Below, one piece after another: positions 48,814 to 58,212 of a stretch of 64,000 nucleotides of DNA. Origin of the DNA: Pseudomonadota bacterium. GTDB lineage: Bacteria > Desulfobacterota > Desulfobacteria > Desulfobacterales > RPRI01. The notes beneath the pieces were generated by a model. It made no database searches. It saw nothing but the letters and a program-made list of their open reading frames with translations, and was not told the origin of the DNA. Where the stretch lies: the NCBI GenBank assembly GCA_018817425.1, contig JAHITX010000024.1, positions 1-64,000 of the forward strand, written 5' to 3'. The position numbers and the translations under genes were made by a program. Positions within the stretch are counted from its first letter, which is position 1; the number at the start of each line of letters is the position of its first letter.

Positions 48814-49716
48814 TTATTCCAAACCAAGATCAAAAAGACTGTTGGCGTTTTTCCAGAAAATGTTTTCAAGCTGCTCTTTTGTAATTTTGCCTGTTTCATG
48901 CAATTTTACAAATTTTTCAATTTCATATTTCTGAAACTGCCAGGGGGTATCGGTACCAAAAAGTAATTTTTCCTGATTATGATTATTTAACATATATAGA
49001 AAATTATCAAGGCTTACATCATGATCATTTCGCGGCCAGTCACAATTATAGTAACTGCTGGACAGTTCTATATATATACCGCTGTCGATTAAATTCCTGC
49101 GCTCAAAATCATAAATAAAAAGGCCCCCGCCGTGAGCGGCAATAATCTCTAAATTCGGCAAAATATCATGCAGTTTGAGCAATTTGCTGGGATTGGCATA
49201 ATATTCCGGCAAATCATCATTAGTAAGATGTTTTGGAGGTACTCTGGAAGTGTCAAATATTACGGGAAAACCCATATCAGAAATTTTTTCGAAAAACTTT
49301 AAAGACTGGCGTGAAGTAATATTAAAGCGCTGAAAGACACTATGAAGCTTTATCATCCTGGCATTTTTTGATTTAAGATCAGCCAGTATTTCATCAAGGC
49401 GCGGATGGTTCGGGTGCAAATTTCCACAAAATACGGCCCGTTCGTCTCTTTTGCTTTCATTGTAGTAAAAATCATTGATACGTTCAATTTTTCTTGGATC
49501 TTTTACTACAGGCAGAATAAAATATTTTGCTATGCCATTTTCATCAGCAGATTTTGAAAGGTCGTCTAAAGTGCCGTCAGCACCTCGTCTGAAATTCAAC
49601 TCGGTTGCAAAATCTATGGAAAAGGTGTCTTCAATATATTTCTCACGGTATTCCTCTTCAAAGATGTGGGTATGAGCATCTATGATATGTTTGGGTCTAA
49701 CACTGTAATCACTCAA
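48814..49716 (-). CDS. amidohydrolase-family metal-dependent hydrolase
   Basis: The 300-residue TIM-barrel protein has IIDAHTHIFEEEYREKY (HxH metal site), AHGGGLFIYDFERR, and GTDTPWQF with the C-terminal metal Asp. This is the amidohydrolase_2 (ACMSD-like) subgroup, decarboxylases or hydrolases. The substrate is unknown. It has no signal peptide. Confidence 0.85.
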   Translation of the reverse strand: MSDYSVRPKHIIDAHTHIFEEEYREKYIEDTFSIDFATELNFRRGADGTLDDLSKSADENGIAKYFILPVVKDPRKIERINDFYYNESKRDERAVFCGNLHPNHPRLDEILADLKSKNARMIKLHSVFQRFNITSRQSLKFFEKISDMGFPVIFDTSRVPPKHLTNDDLPEYYANPSKLLKLHDILPNLEIIAAHGGGLFIYDFERRNLIDSGIYIELSSSYYNCDWPRNDHDVSLDNFLYMLNNHNQEKLLFGTDTPWQFQKYEIEKFVKLHETGKITKEQLENIFWKNANSLFDLGLE

Positions 49717-49744
49717 TTAACTTTCTCCTGAAACAACATTTTTT

Positions 49745-49846
49745 TTATTTATCTTTTTTCTTTTCTTTTTTCTCCTGCTTTTTTTCCTTTGAGCTTTTAG
49801 CCGGTTTCTTTTTTTCTTCTTTTTTTTTATCCATTCCTTTTCCCAT
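49745..49846 (-). CDS. 33-aa lysine/glutamate-rich small protein
   Basis: The sequence opens MGKGMDKKKEEKKKPAKSSK and ends EKKEKKKDK: about 55% Lys and no large hydrophobic residues. The ribosome site AAAGGAGG is unusually strong and well spaced before the ATG, which argues for translation. It may be a nucleic-acid- or anion-binding tail-like peptide. Low complexity means a chance ORF in an A/T run cannot be excluded. Confidence 0.5.
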   Translation of the reverse strand: MGKGMDKKKEEKKKPAKSSKEKKQEKKEKKKDK

Positions 49847-50189
49847 GGTTACCCTCCTTTTTCGTCATATCCTGTTTTAAAAGTTGTTTGCTCCTGGTTT
49901 TTTCAACAACAAAAATTCAATGCAACTGTTTTTATCTCAAATATTAATGCCTTTTAAAATAAAAAAATGCGGGAAATGGCAATAAAATCTTTTGTATATT
50001 ATTCTATCCGAATTTTCAAATGATTTTGCATTTTACCTCTTTTCCCTTTATATGATTTTTTGATAGATGTATACATACTAATAATGTAACCCTTTGCAAT
50101 TGTCTATCTTAGTAAATCTTGGGCTTTAGGTCTGGCTGATGATAGTACATTAATATACAGTACTGTATCAGATGGCGGGGTTTAAAAAA
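49847..50189. other. 343-bp intergenic region downstream of metG
   Basis: It is AT-rich. It holds the ribosome site of the small Lys-rich gene and no ORF or hairpin I can support. Confidence 0.4.
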
Positions 50190-52109
50190 TCAGGTGAGAG
50201 GTGTTCCGGGTTTTACATTTTTATCGAGAGTTGCAACTGTACAGCCATTTTCATCTACTGCTGCAAGCAACATACCGTTTGAAACTATCCCCATTATCTT
50301 TGCGGGTTTTAAATTTGCAACCACTATGACCTGCTTTCCGACCAATTCTTCCGGGCTGTAGCTTAAGGCAATGCCGGATATAATGGTTCGGGTATTGCCA
50401 AGATCTATTTCGAGTTTAAGTACTTTTTTTGCGCCTTTAATTTTTTCTGCTTTAATTATGGTTGCGACCCTTAAATCAATTTTAGAAAGCAGATCAATGG
50501 TTATTTCAGGTTTTATTTCCAAAACAGCAAGTTCTGCCTTTGCTTCGTTTACAGCCGTGTCCTCTTTTTTCTTATCGATTCTTGGGAAAAGGGTAATTGC
50601 TTTTGGTATACTTGTTCCGGGTGATAGTACTTTCCATGATTTAAGATGGTTTAAGTCATAAAATTTACTTTCCGGATTTTGCCCCAGATGGTGCTGCATG
50701 GTTTTTGCCGTATCAGGCATTATTGGATAAATAAGCCCTGATACAATTCTTAATCCTTCAAGAAGATTATACATGACAAATGCAAGCTGTTTCTTTTCGG
50801 ATTGCTTTTTTGCAAGCTCCCATGGCGCAGTAGTATCAACATATTTGTTCATCTGATTTATAAATTCCCAAACCGACATTAAAGCCTTATGGAATGAAAA
50901 ACTTTCCATATCTTTTTCATATTCTTTTAAAGCACAAGTCGCATCAAATTTAAGCCCGCCTTGCATTTCCTCTTCGGTTTCGGAACTAATTTCGGGTATA
51001 ACCCCCCCCAAATATTTGTGAACCATTGTGATTACTCTTGAAAACAGATTTCCAATATCATTTGCAAGATCAGAGTTTATACGCGAAACCAGGGCTTCCT
51101 CATTGAAACTTGAATCAAGGCCGAAAACCATTTCTCTTATAAGAAAATATCTGAAAGCATCCAGACCATATGTGTTTTTAAGCGAAAGTGGTTCAATAAC
51201 ATTTCCTATGCTTTTTGACATCTTGCTCTGATCAACATTCCAGTAACCGTGGACATTAAGATGCTTATATAATGGAATTCCTGCAGCTTTAAGCATTATT
51301 GGCCAGTATATTCCGTGAGGTTTTAAAATATCTTTTGCAATAATATGCTGGGCATTGGGCCAGTACTTATTAAATTGATCGCCATCTGGGTAACCCAGTG
51401 CAGTAATATAGTTAAGAAGGGCGTCAAACCAAACATAAGTTACATAATTATCATCAAATGGAAGAGAAATTCCCCATTCAAGACGTGTTTTAGGACGGGA
51501 AATACAAAGATCTTCAAGGGGCTCTTTTAAAAAAGACAAAACCTCATTTTTATATCTTTCAGGTCGTATAAAATCCGGGTTTTGTTTGATATGGTCTATA
51601 AGCCAGTCCTGATATCGGCTCATTTTAAAAAAATAATTTGATTCCTTAATCGATTCCGGTTCAGTTTCATGATCAGGACATTTCCCGTTAACAAGTTCTC
51701 TTTCCGTATAAAACCGTTCGCACCCGAAACAATACAAACCTTCATATTCGGAATAATAAATATCTCCCGAATCATTGATTTTCTGAAGCACCTGCTTAAC
51801 GGTTTTAATATGTGAAGGGTCGGTTGTACGAATAAAATAGTTATTATTTACATTCAGTTCAGGCAGCAGATTTTTAAAAAGCCCGCTTATTTTATCTGCA
51901 TATTCTTTAGGTTTTAAATCTTCCTTCTCTGCTGCACGAACAACTTTATCGCCATGTTCGTCTGTTCCTGTGAGAAAGAAAGTATCCTTGCCCAGCATTG
52001 AATTGTATCTGCACACAACATCTGCAATAATTGAAGTATAAGCATGCCCAAGATGAGGTTTTGCATTAACGTAATAAATCGGTGTTGTAATATAAAATGT
52101 ATTATTCAT
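50190..52109 (-). CDS. metG: methionyl-tRNA synthetase
   Basis: The 639-residue class I synthetase has the HIGH motif as HLGHAYTSII, zinc-knuckle cysteines in CFGCERFYTERELVNGKCPDHE (C4-type variant), KMSKSIGNV, and a C-terminal tRNA-binding (Trbp111/EMAPII-like) domain from about residue 535 (KIDLRVATIIKAEKIKGAKK). Normal length for the long form. Its start overlaps the ricT stop codon (ATGA), so it is translated in the ricT-holB run. Confidence 0.96.
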   Translation of the reverse strand: MNNTFYITTPIYYVNAKPHLGHAYTSIIADVVCRYNSMLGKDTFFLTGTDEHGDKVVRAAEKEDLKPKEYADKISGLFKNLLPELNVNNNYFIRTTDPSHIKTVKQVLQKINDSGDIYYSEYEGLYCFGCERFYTERELVNGKCPDHETEPESIKESNYFFKMSRYQDWLIDHIKQNPDFIRPERYKNEVLSFLKEPLEDLCISRPKTRLEWGISLPFDDNYVTYVWFDALLNYITALGYPDGDQFNKYWPNAQHIIAKDILKPHGIYWPIMLKAAGIPLYKHLNVHGYWNVDQSKMSKSIGNVIEPLSLKNTYGLDAFRYFLIREMVFGLDSSFNEEALVSRINSDLANDIGNLFSRVITMVHKYLGGVIPEISSETEEEMQGGLKFDATCALKEYEKDMESFSFHKALMSVWEFINQMNKYVDTTAPWELAKKQSEKKQLAFVMYNLLEGLRIVSGLIYPIMPDTAKTMQHHLGQNPESKFYDLNHLKSWKVLSPGTSIPKAITLFPRIDKKKEDTAVNEAKAELAVLEIKPEITIDLLSKIDLRVATIIKAEKIKGAKKVLKLEIDLGNTRTIISGIALSYSPEELVGKQVIVVANLKPAKIMGIVSNGMLLAAVDENGCTVATLDKNVKPGTPLT

Positions 52110-52852
52110 CTGGTTTCCTCATCTTTTTCAAAAACTTCTTCCGGAATCGCTTTAATGTCTTTGCTTTTCTCATTCTCGCAATTCTTATCTGTACTGGAAC
52201 AATCAGCAGGCATTCCGTGTTCAAACGTCAGACAACACATAAGCCTGCCGCACTGGCCGGATATTTTGGTTGGATTTAAGGAAAGGCTTTGATCTTTTGC
52301 CATTTTTATTGAGACAGGTCCGAATTTATCCATGAAAAGAGAGCAGCAGATTTCACGGCCGCACCTTCCTAATCCACCGCTCATCTTGGCCTGGTTCCGG
52401 ATTCCGACCTGTCGCATTTCAATTCTTACTTCAAGATTCTTGACAAGCATTTTTACAAGCTGCCTGAAATCAACCCGGCCTTCAGCGGTAAAGTAAAAAG
52501 TAAGCTTGCTTGTATCAAATGAACTTTCAACCGAAAAAAGGTTCATTTTAAGATCAAGTTCTTTGATGCATTTCAAACAGAAAGCATGAGCTTTTTGTTC
52601 AATTTCCTGATTTTTGTCTTTTTGCTGGTAATCCTTTTCATTTGTAAGGCGAATCACCTTACTAAGCTGCCTTTCCGGAGGCTTATCCAGAGTAGCAGGA
52701 GTAATCGCCACGGTTCCAAAACTCAAACCTTGTTCAGTTTCAACAATCACATGGTTTCCAATATTAAGTACAAAACCGCCGCATTCAAAGTCGTATACTT
52801 TTCCGGCAGGCTTGAATCTGATGCCTACAACTTTCATATATATAAAGTCCAA
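52106..52852 (-). CDS. ricT: PSP1-domain regulator RicT
   Basis: The 248-residue cytoplasmic protein shows GIRFKPAGKVYDFECGG and the PSP1 cysteine-rich core (GGLGRCGREICCSLFMDKFG, ISGQCGRLMCCLTFEH). In Bacillus such proteins form the Fe-S-containing Ric complex that affects RNase Y and competence/biofilm decisions. Position next to holB and metG is conserved in many bacteria. Function here is inferred from that relationship. Confidence 0.88.
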   Translation of the reverse strand: MDFIYMKVVGIRFKPAGKVYDFECGGFVLNIGNHVIVETEQGLSFGTVAITPATLDKPPERQLSKVIRLTNEKDYQQKDKNQEIEQKAHAFCLKCIKELDLKMNLFSVESSFDTSKLTFYFTAEGRVDFRQLVKMLVKNLEVRIEMRQVGIRNQAKMSGGLGRCGREICCSLFMDKFGPVSIKMAKDQSLSLNPTKISGQCGRLMCCLTFEHGMPADCSSTDKNCENEKSKDIKAIPEEVFEKDEETR

Positions 52853-52895
52853 ACAACAGGACTATTTCCCCCATATAAAAAAAGCAAAAACACTA

Positions 52896-53930
52896 TTATA
52901 AAGTTTGTGCAACCTGTAATAAAAGAGTTTCTGCTGTGAGTCTTAAATTTGCATTTGCCCTAATATTTTTACGTGACAATTCAATTGCATCAAGCTTTGA
53001 AAAAATATCAGCGTTTGTATGCCGGCCTGATGCATTTTGTATTTTATCCAAAAGATCAAAAAAAATTATTTTTTCAGGATGATATTTAAAAACAATAATA
53101 TCTCTGTACCATATTTTTAAAATATCAAGATATTTTAAAAACTCTTCTTTATCTTTGGCCAGTTTTTCAGCAAAAAACATAGCTTTGCCGATTTCTTCTA
53201 AAGATAAGGATTCAATTTCATTTATTATCCAATCTCTTTTCTTCAGTTCGACAACACTTCCAATATCAAGCGCTCTCTTGAAACTTCCATTAGCCATAGC
53301 TGCGAATATGGCCGCACTATCGGGGGTTATACCATTTGCTTCAACCAGCATTTGTGCAATCCTCTTTTCAGAAACAGGATTAAATCTTATAAACTGGCAT
53401 CTTGAAGCAATAGTAGGAATAACATCCGATTGTTCGGTTGCAGTCAGTATCAGAACAGTACTTTCGGGCGGTTCTTCCAGCACTTTTAAAATAGCATTTC
53501 CCGCTGCCGCATTCATTGCCTGAACATCCGATATTATAGCTACACGGATCTTTGCTTCATAAGGCTTCAGAGCAAGAATATGACACAGATCACGAACCTG
53601 GGCTATCTTGATCAAAGAACCGGAAGGTTTTATCTCGATAATATCAGGGTGACTTTTTGACAGAATTTTCCTGCAAGATACGCAAACACCACACGGAATT
53701 TTGTTTATAAGATTTTTTAAAACGCCGTCTTCATCTAAACATAAATCTGGTGTGTCGACACTGTTTGCAATGCAATTGCATGCCATCGCAAATCTTATTG
53801 CAGCTGCCTGTTTCCCTACACCTTCCATACCCAGAAAAAGGAGCGCATGCGGGATGGCGCCTTTTCTGAGCAAAGTATTTAAAATGACAGAAGGTGCTTT
53901 TTGATCAGCAATAAATTCAAGATCAGGCAC
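52896..53930 (-). CDS. holB: DNA polymerase III delta-prime subunit
   Basis: The 344-residue AAA+ clamp-loader subunit starts with GTG, sharing its first base with the HU stop codon (TAGTG). GMEGVGKQAAA is the P-loop. The zinc cysteines NKIPCGVCVSCRKI lie between it and the sensor region. LEEPPESTVLILTATEQSDV and TIASRCQFIRF are hallmark segments. It belongs to the replication clamp loader. Confidence 0.92.
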   Translation of the reverse strand: MPDLEFIADQKAPSVILNTLLRKGAIPHALLFLGMEGVGKQAAAIRFAMACNCIANSVDTPDLCLDEDGVLKNLINKIPCGVCVSCRKILSKSHPDIIEIKPSGSLIKIAQVRDLCHILALKPYEAKIRVAIISDVQAMNAAAGNAILKVLEEPPESTVLILTATEQSDVIPTIASRCQFIRFNPVSEKRIAQMLVEANGITPDSAAIFAAMANGSFKRALDIGSVVELKKRDWIINEIESLSLEEIGKAMFFAEKLAKDKEEFLKYLDILKIWYRDIIVFKYHPEKIIFFDLLDKIQNASGRHTNADIFSKLDAIELSRKNIRANANLRLTAETLLLQVAQTL

Positions 53931-54208
53931 TATTTAACATCTACCCGTTCCTTCAACTCTTTCCCTGATTTAAAAAATGGAAGCTTTTTAGGCTTTATAA
54001 CAACCTTTTCGCCGGTCTTGGGGTTTCTGCCTGCATAGCTTTTGTAATTTTTTACATAAAAACTGCATAAACCCCTGATTTCAATACGGTCTCCCTTGGC
54101 CATGGCATCTGCCATCGAATCAAAAAATATTTGAACAACCCTTGCTGCTTCTGCTTTTGAAATGTTTGCTTTATCCTTGATGGCCGAAATTAACTCCAGT
54201 TTATTCAT
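53930..54208 (-). CDS. HU/IHF-family DNA-binding protein
   Basis: In 92 residues, MNKLELISAIKDKANISKAE, the RNPKTGEKVVIK arm and KLPFFKSGKEL define the family. It bends DNA and shapes the nucleoid. It is 1 bp from holB and probably translated before it. Whether it is an HU or IHF subunit cannot be told. Confidence 0.93.
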   Translation of the reverse strand: MNKLELISAIKDKANISKAEAARVVQIFFDSMADAMAKGDRIEIRGLCSFYVKNYKSYAGRNPKTGEKVVIKPKKLPFFKSGKELKERVDVK

Positions 54209-54297
54209 ATTCCCTCCTTGAAAAATATCTTAAAGCATATACCAATGTTTTATACTTTAATTATATGTTTATAATAAGTCAAGCACTTATGATAATT

Positions 54298-54810
54298 TTA
54301 TGTCAAAATCTCAACATCCTCTTCATCTACCTCCACAGAAGCAAACTGCCCAAGTGCTTCAATATTGACCACCACACGCCCTATTTTCCCATGCCTGTCA
54401 AAGGTTCCGGTAACACCTTCAAAAGGACCTCTTATTACAAATACTTTATCTCCTTTTTGAAGTTTTGTTCCTGTAAGTATTTTTCCATCTTCGGCTGTCA
54501 TTATTTTTAACGATTCAATTGTTGCATCAGGAACCGAAACCGGACCACTGCGGCTTCCGATCATCCGTACTACCCCAACAGTTTTGACGATTTCAATTTG
54601 ACTTTCCGGACTAAGGTTGGATTTTACAAAAAGATACCCGGGGAAAAGCGGTATTTTTATCATAGCTTTTCTGTCAACCCTGCGGCTCCTCACCAGAATT
54701 TTGGGCAAAAAAGAATCCACAGATTTTTTTGTTAGCCCTTCAAGGACTACGTTTTCGAACCTGCTTTTGGTATGAATAACATACCATGATGGTTTTAATA
54801 TTATTGTCAT
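54298..54810 (-). CDS. NusG-family transcription (anti)termination factor, RfaH/LoaP-like
   Basis: Of the 170 residues, the NGN domain is at 8-105 (WYVIHTKSRFENVVLEGL, FPGYLFVKSNL) and a KOW domain at 115-165 (LQKGDKVFVIRGPFEGVTG). Its start abuts the lptD stop codon without a gap, so it is co-transcribed with an outer-membrane gene rather than with rplK/secE, the place of housekeeping NusG. A specialised role, for example antitermination of surface-polysaccharide operons, is inferred. Confidence 0.85.
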   Translation of the reverse strand: MTIILKPSWYVIHTKSRFENVVLEGLTKKSVDSFLPKILVRSRRVDRKAMIKIPLFPGYLFVKSNLSPESQIEIVKTVGVVRMIGSRSGPVSVPDATIESLKIMTAEDGKILTGTKLQKGDKVFVIRGPFEGVTGTFDRHGKIGRVVVNIEALGQFASVEVDEEDVEILT

Positions 54811-57072
54811 TTATCCGCCCATACCACCCAGACCAGTAAAATTGATCAAAAAAGAAAATCTCTGGTCATCTTCCTCATCAGTATAAAGAAAATCAAGCGA
54901 CCAGCATTGGGCAGTATAAAGAAATCCCAGAGAGGTTCTTATCCTGTTGCTTTCGCGTATATCCCTCTCATCTTCGGCTTTAAACAAAAGACCTTCAAAG
55001 ATTTTTATATTAAAAGTTGAAAATATTGATTCCACAAAATCCCTCTGAAATCTGTATTCCCAGCCAATCGAATCTCCGCGATAATCTGATAATGATCCGG
55101 AAATGTTCCGGTCAACAAAATTACTGTCATAAGGAGACCATTTGGCATCTGCCGATAACGATAAATATTTTACCGGAGTATATTTTACTTCTCCATATAT
55201 GGGAGAAAAAGGCCTTTTGTTTTTTGGGTTTGCCCAATTAACCGGATCATCTTCTTTTTCTTCATTAATATTATAGCTTTGCTCAAATTTTATCCTCAAA
55301 AATTCATTATACCCATAAGAAGGATTTTCAGCTTTTTTTTCGCCTGATTTTCCGAATTTATTTATTTGAGTTTTTGAGGTAAATGCGTTTAATAAAGAAT
55401 AGGTTATAAGATTCTTTTTCACAATTCGGTCTATGCTGTCAAAATTTGGATATCCGACCTGTTCTTTATCCGGAATATACTCATAAATAATCTGGGGCCT
55501 AATGGAATGCTTAATGCTGTCCACAAATTCTGTGTCAATTTTAAGAACTCTGAATACCTCTGTGGAAAGATCAAGTTTGACATCATAAATTTCTCTGTCA
55601 TATGTATCTTTATTTATTGTGTTATCACCCTGATCTATATACCACGTTGTCTGCCTTAACCCTATTGACGGCTCAAATGAAAAATAGTTGTTATATCTAT
55701 ATGGCAGATAGAATCTCGGGTATAAATCTATGCGTTGGCCCGTTACGCCGTCTAGTCTGTAAAAATTGGTATATTCGGAATCAAGATCGGCATACAAAGG
55801 TGTTTCCATAAATTGCTGTTTTGATCCGTTAAACTCTATAAAAGGCAGCTTTTGCAAAGTATCGTCAGGATCATCCCCTCTGCGGTTAACAACATTATCA
55901 TACCAGCGGGCTTCTGCATTTAGCGAAAAGGAAGACCAGTTTTTAGAAAAATTCAGACTGTTTACTCTAATAGGATCATCGTAATTATCTATCTCTCTTC
56001 CAAAATCTCTATTAAAATATCTTTCCGTCGAGCTGAAACCATTGGGGCCATCTTTAAATTCATTAAGATAATCCTGATCGCTTACAATATCTAAATCCAG
56101 TTTTGCATTAAAACCGTAAGGCATCGCCTGGTCAGTTTTCATTCTGAACCAGTACCTGTCGGAATTGGGTCGCGAATATGTATCACCGGTATATCCCCAT
56201 TGCTCACTTGCTTTAGTACCGTCATCCACCTTTTTGTCATCAAGGAAATCATACATTATGGTTCCCTTTGATTCAGGGCTTAAAACATAACGGTATTCAG
56301 CCCCTAGTTGTTCACCCCGCTGGCTCATATGGTGCAAATAAAAAGTTGCATCAGTATTTTCATTTATGGCCCAAAAATAAGGTTGATTATATTCTATACC
56401 TTTGCGTTCGGACTGAGCTGCCTCAGGAGCAAGAAGGCCTGACTGCCGCTTATTTTTTGCAGGAAAGACAGCAAAAGGCACATAAACAACCGGCATTTTT
56501 TTTGTCCAGAATGTCGCGTGATTTATATAACCATATCCTTCCACAGTAATTTTAAGTTTTTTACCTGTTATTTTCCATGCAGGAACATCACCATCACAGG
56601 TTGAAACTGTTGCTTTTTCGGCTGTATAGGTATTTTCACCTGTTTTCTTAATATTATCTCCACTTATATGATAGTTATTTTCTTTCAAAAATACGTTTCC
56701 ATCATAAATTACTCCGGTTTCAGACTTTAAATCCACATCAATGGCGGAACCCCTGATAACGTCCTGACCCAGATTCATAACTACATTTCTCTTTGCATAT
56801 GCCGTTGATGTTGTACGATTAAAACGAATAAAATCAGCGGAAATCTTTTTGCCTGTTTTGAAAACAATTACATTTCCGGAGGCGGTATATACTTCAGCAT
56901 TACGGTCATAATAAATTTCATCGGCAGTGATATTCCATGGCTCATTAGGATTATCATTTTTAAAAGGATCGCTAAATGAATCCAATGCAAAAACTCTTGT
57001 AGATATTATTAAAAGGAAAGCAACTACAAATAACAGAATATATGAATAGCGAATATTATATTTTTTCAGCAC
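54811..57072 (-). CDS. lptD: LPS-assembly outer-membrane protein
   Basis: The 753-residue protein has a GTG start, a signal peptide/hydrophobic leader (about 8-30) and an OstA/LptA-like beta-jellyroll (about 45-200: YTASGNVIVFKTGKKISADFI, KRNVVMNLGQDVIRGSAID). A large beta-barrel follows (about 215-753), including FWAINENTDATFYLHHMSQRG and terminal strand SFLINFTGLGGMGG. It inserts lipopolysaccharide into the outer leaflet, so the organism has a classical didermal envelope. The conserved Cys pairs of enterobacterial LptD are not obvious. Confidence 0.92.
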   Translation of the reverse strand: MLKKYNIRYSYILLFVVAFLLIISTRVFALDSFSDPFKNDNPNEPWNITADEIYYDRNAEVYTASGNVIVFKTGKKISADFIRFNRTTSTAYAKRNVVMNLGQDVIRGSAIDVDLKSETGVIYDGNVFLKENNYHISGDNIKKTGENTYTAEKATVSTCDGDVPAWKITGKKLKITVEGYGYINHATFWTKKMPVVYVPFAVFPAKNKRQSGLLAPEAAQSERKGIEYNQPYFWAINENTDATFYLHHMSQRGEQLGAEYRYVLSPESKGTIMYDFLDDKKVDDGTKASEQWGYTGDTYSRPNSDRYWFRMKTDQAMPYGFNAKLDLDIVSDQDYLNEFKDGPNGFSSTERYFNRDFGREIDNYDDPIRVNSLNFSKNWSSFSLNAEARWYDNVVNRRGDDPDDTLQKLPFIEFNGSKQQFMETPLYADLDSEYTNFYRLDGVTGQRIDLYPRFYLPYRYNNYFSFEPSIGLRQTTWYIDQGDNTINKDTYDREIYDVKLDLSTEVFRVLKIDTEFVDSIKHSIRPQIIYEYIPDKEQVGYPNFDSIDRIVKKNLITYSLLNAFTSKTQINKFGKSGEKKAENPSYGYNEFLRIKFEQSYNINEEKEDDPVNWANPKNKRPFSPIYGEVKYTPVKYLSLSADAKWSPYDSNFVDRNISGSLSDYRGDSIGWEYRFQRDFVESIFSTFNIKIFEGLLFKAEDERDIRESNRIRTSLGFLYTAQCWSLDFLYTDEEDDQRFSFLINFTGLGGMGG

Positions 57073-57401
57073 AATTTCCGATCCGTTTATTGTGTATATA
57101 AGAAATCTTTCCTTTATTACATGTAATAATACTTAAATGCGAATCATTAATTTTAATTAACCAGTATCTGCGTGAAAGTTCAGCCAGTTTGAGACAAATA
57201 ATGGCCGATAGAATATAAGAGGGGTTTATAAAAAGCAAGAGACAGTTTATAAAAAATAGTTTCTTTCAAAAAGATTAAAATTGGTCTAATATAAAAAGCT
57301 GGATTTACTGAAAGTGGATTTTTGGTTTTTTGATCTTCAAATCTTTTTTGCCAACCGGGCAATGATATAAAACAAAATAATAAATTCAGGTTTAAATACA
57401 T
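57073..57401. other. 329-bp divergent lptD/surE region
   Basis: AT-rich spacer between divergent genes. I see no stable hairpin or recognisable operator. Possible -10-like TATAAA/TATAAT stretches are too frequent to assign. Confidence 0.4.
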
Positions 57402-58157
57402 ATGAACGTGCTTATAACCAATGATGATGGCATTTATGCCGAAGGTCTTGCGGCATTATATAAAACATTTATAAAGTCTCACTCTGTAACAGTGGTTGCT
57501 CCTGAACGTGAGAGAAGCGCAGTAAGTCACAGCATTACTCTTCATAAACCTCTTCGCGCAAGCAGATTCAGTCTGGAAGGCGGGCTCTCCGGTTATGCCG
57601 TAAACGGTACGCCGGCAGATTGCGTCAAGCTGGGAATTCTTGAAATACTTGGCTCTAAACCGGATATAGTTATATCCGGTATAAATCCGGGTGCAAATAT
57701 AGGCATTAACCTGAATTATTCGGGAACTGTTTCGGCGGCTAAAGAGGCTGCTTTATGTGGTATTAGCGCTATTGCAGTATCTATACAGGGATATTCTTCA
57801 ACGCATCTGGATAATGCCGCCATTTTTGCTGAAAAACTTGCAAGAAAAGTTGTCGAAAAACAACTGCCTCAAGGAACCTTTCTCAATGTTAATTTGCCGG
57901 ATATGCCTTTTGCAAAAACAGCCGGAATAAAAATCAGCACGCAGGACCTATCGGTTTTTTCAGAGTTTTTCGAAAAAAGAATTGATCCCAGAAACCGCAC
58001 ATATTTTTGGCAGGGAGTCAGCTCAAATCATTCGGGATATAACCCCGATAGTGATGGAGAGGCACTTTCCGGTAATTATATATCAATAACTCCGATAAAA
58101 TGTGATATGACGGATTATAATATGATAGAAGATATCAAGAAATGGGACATGGATTAA
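57402..58157 (+). CDS. surE: 5'-nucleotidase SurE
   Basis: In 251 residues, MNVLITNDDGIYAEGL (metal-binding DD), VVAPERERSAVSHSIT, GTPADCVKLG and SGINPGANIGINLNYSGTVSAA are the SurE motifs. It dephosphorylates nucleoside monophosphates and is linked to stationary-phase survival. It is the first gene of a plus-strand run that continues to the ferredoxin gene. Confidence 0.94.
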   Translation: MNVLITNDDGIYAEGLAALYKTFIKSHSVTVVAPERERSAVSHSITLHKPLRASRFSLEGGLSGYAVNGTPADCVKLGILEILGSKPDIVISGINPGANIGINLNYSGTVSAAKEAALCGISAIAVSIQGYSSTHLDNAAIFAEKLARKVVEKQLPQGTFLNVNLPDMPFAKTAGIKISTQDLSVFSEFFEKRIDPRNRTYFWQGVSSNHSGYNPDSDGEALSGNYISITPIKCDMTDYNMIEDIKKWDMD

Positions 58158-58212
58158 TAAGTAAATTGCAAATTTTGCTGTTCGAAATACTATCTTATAA
58201 ATGGTGGAAAAT

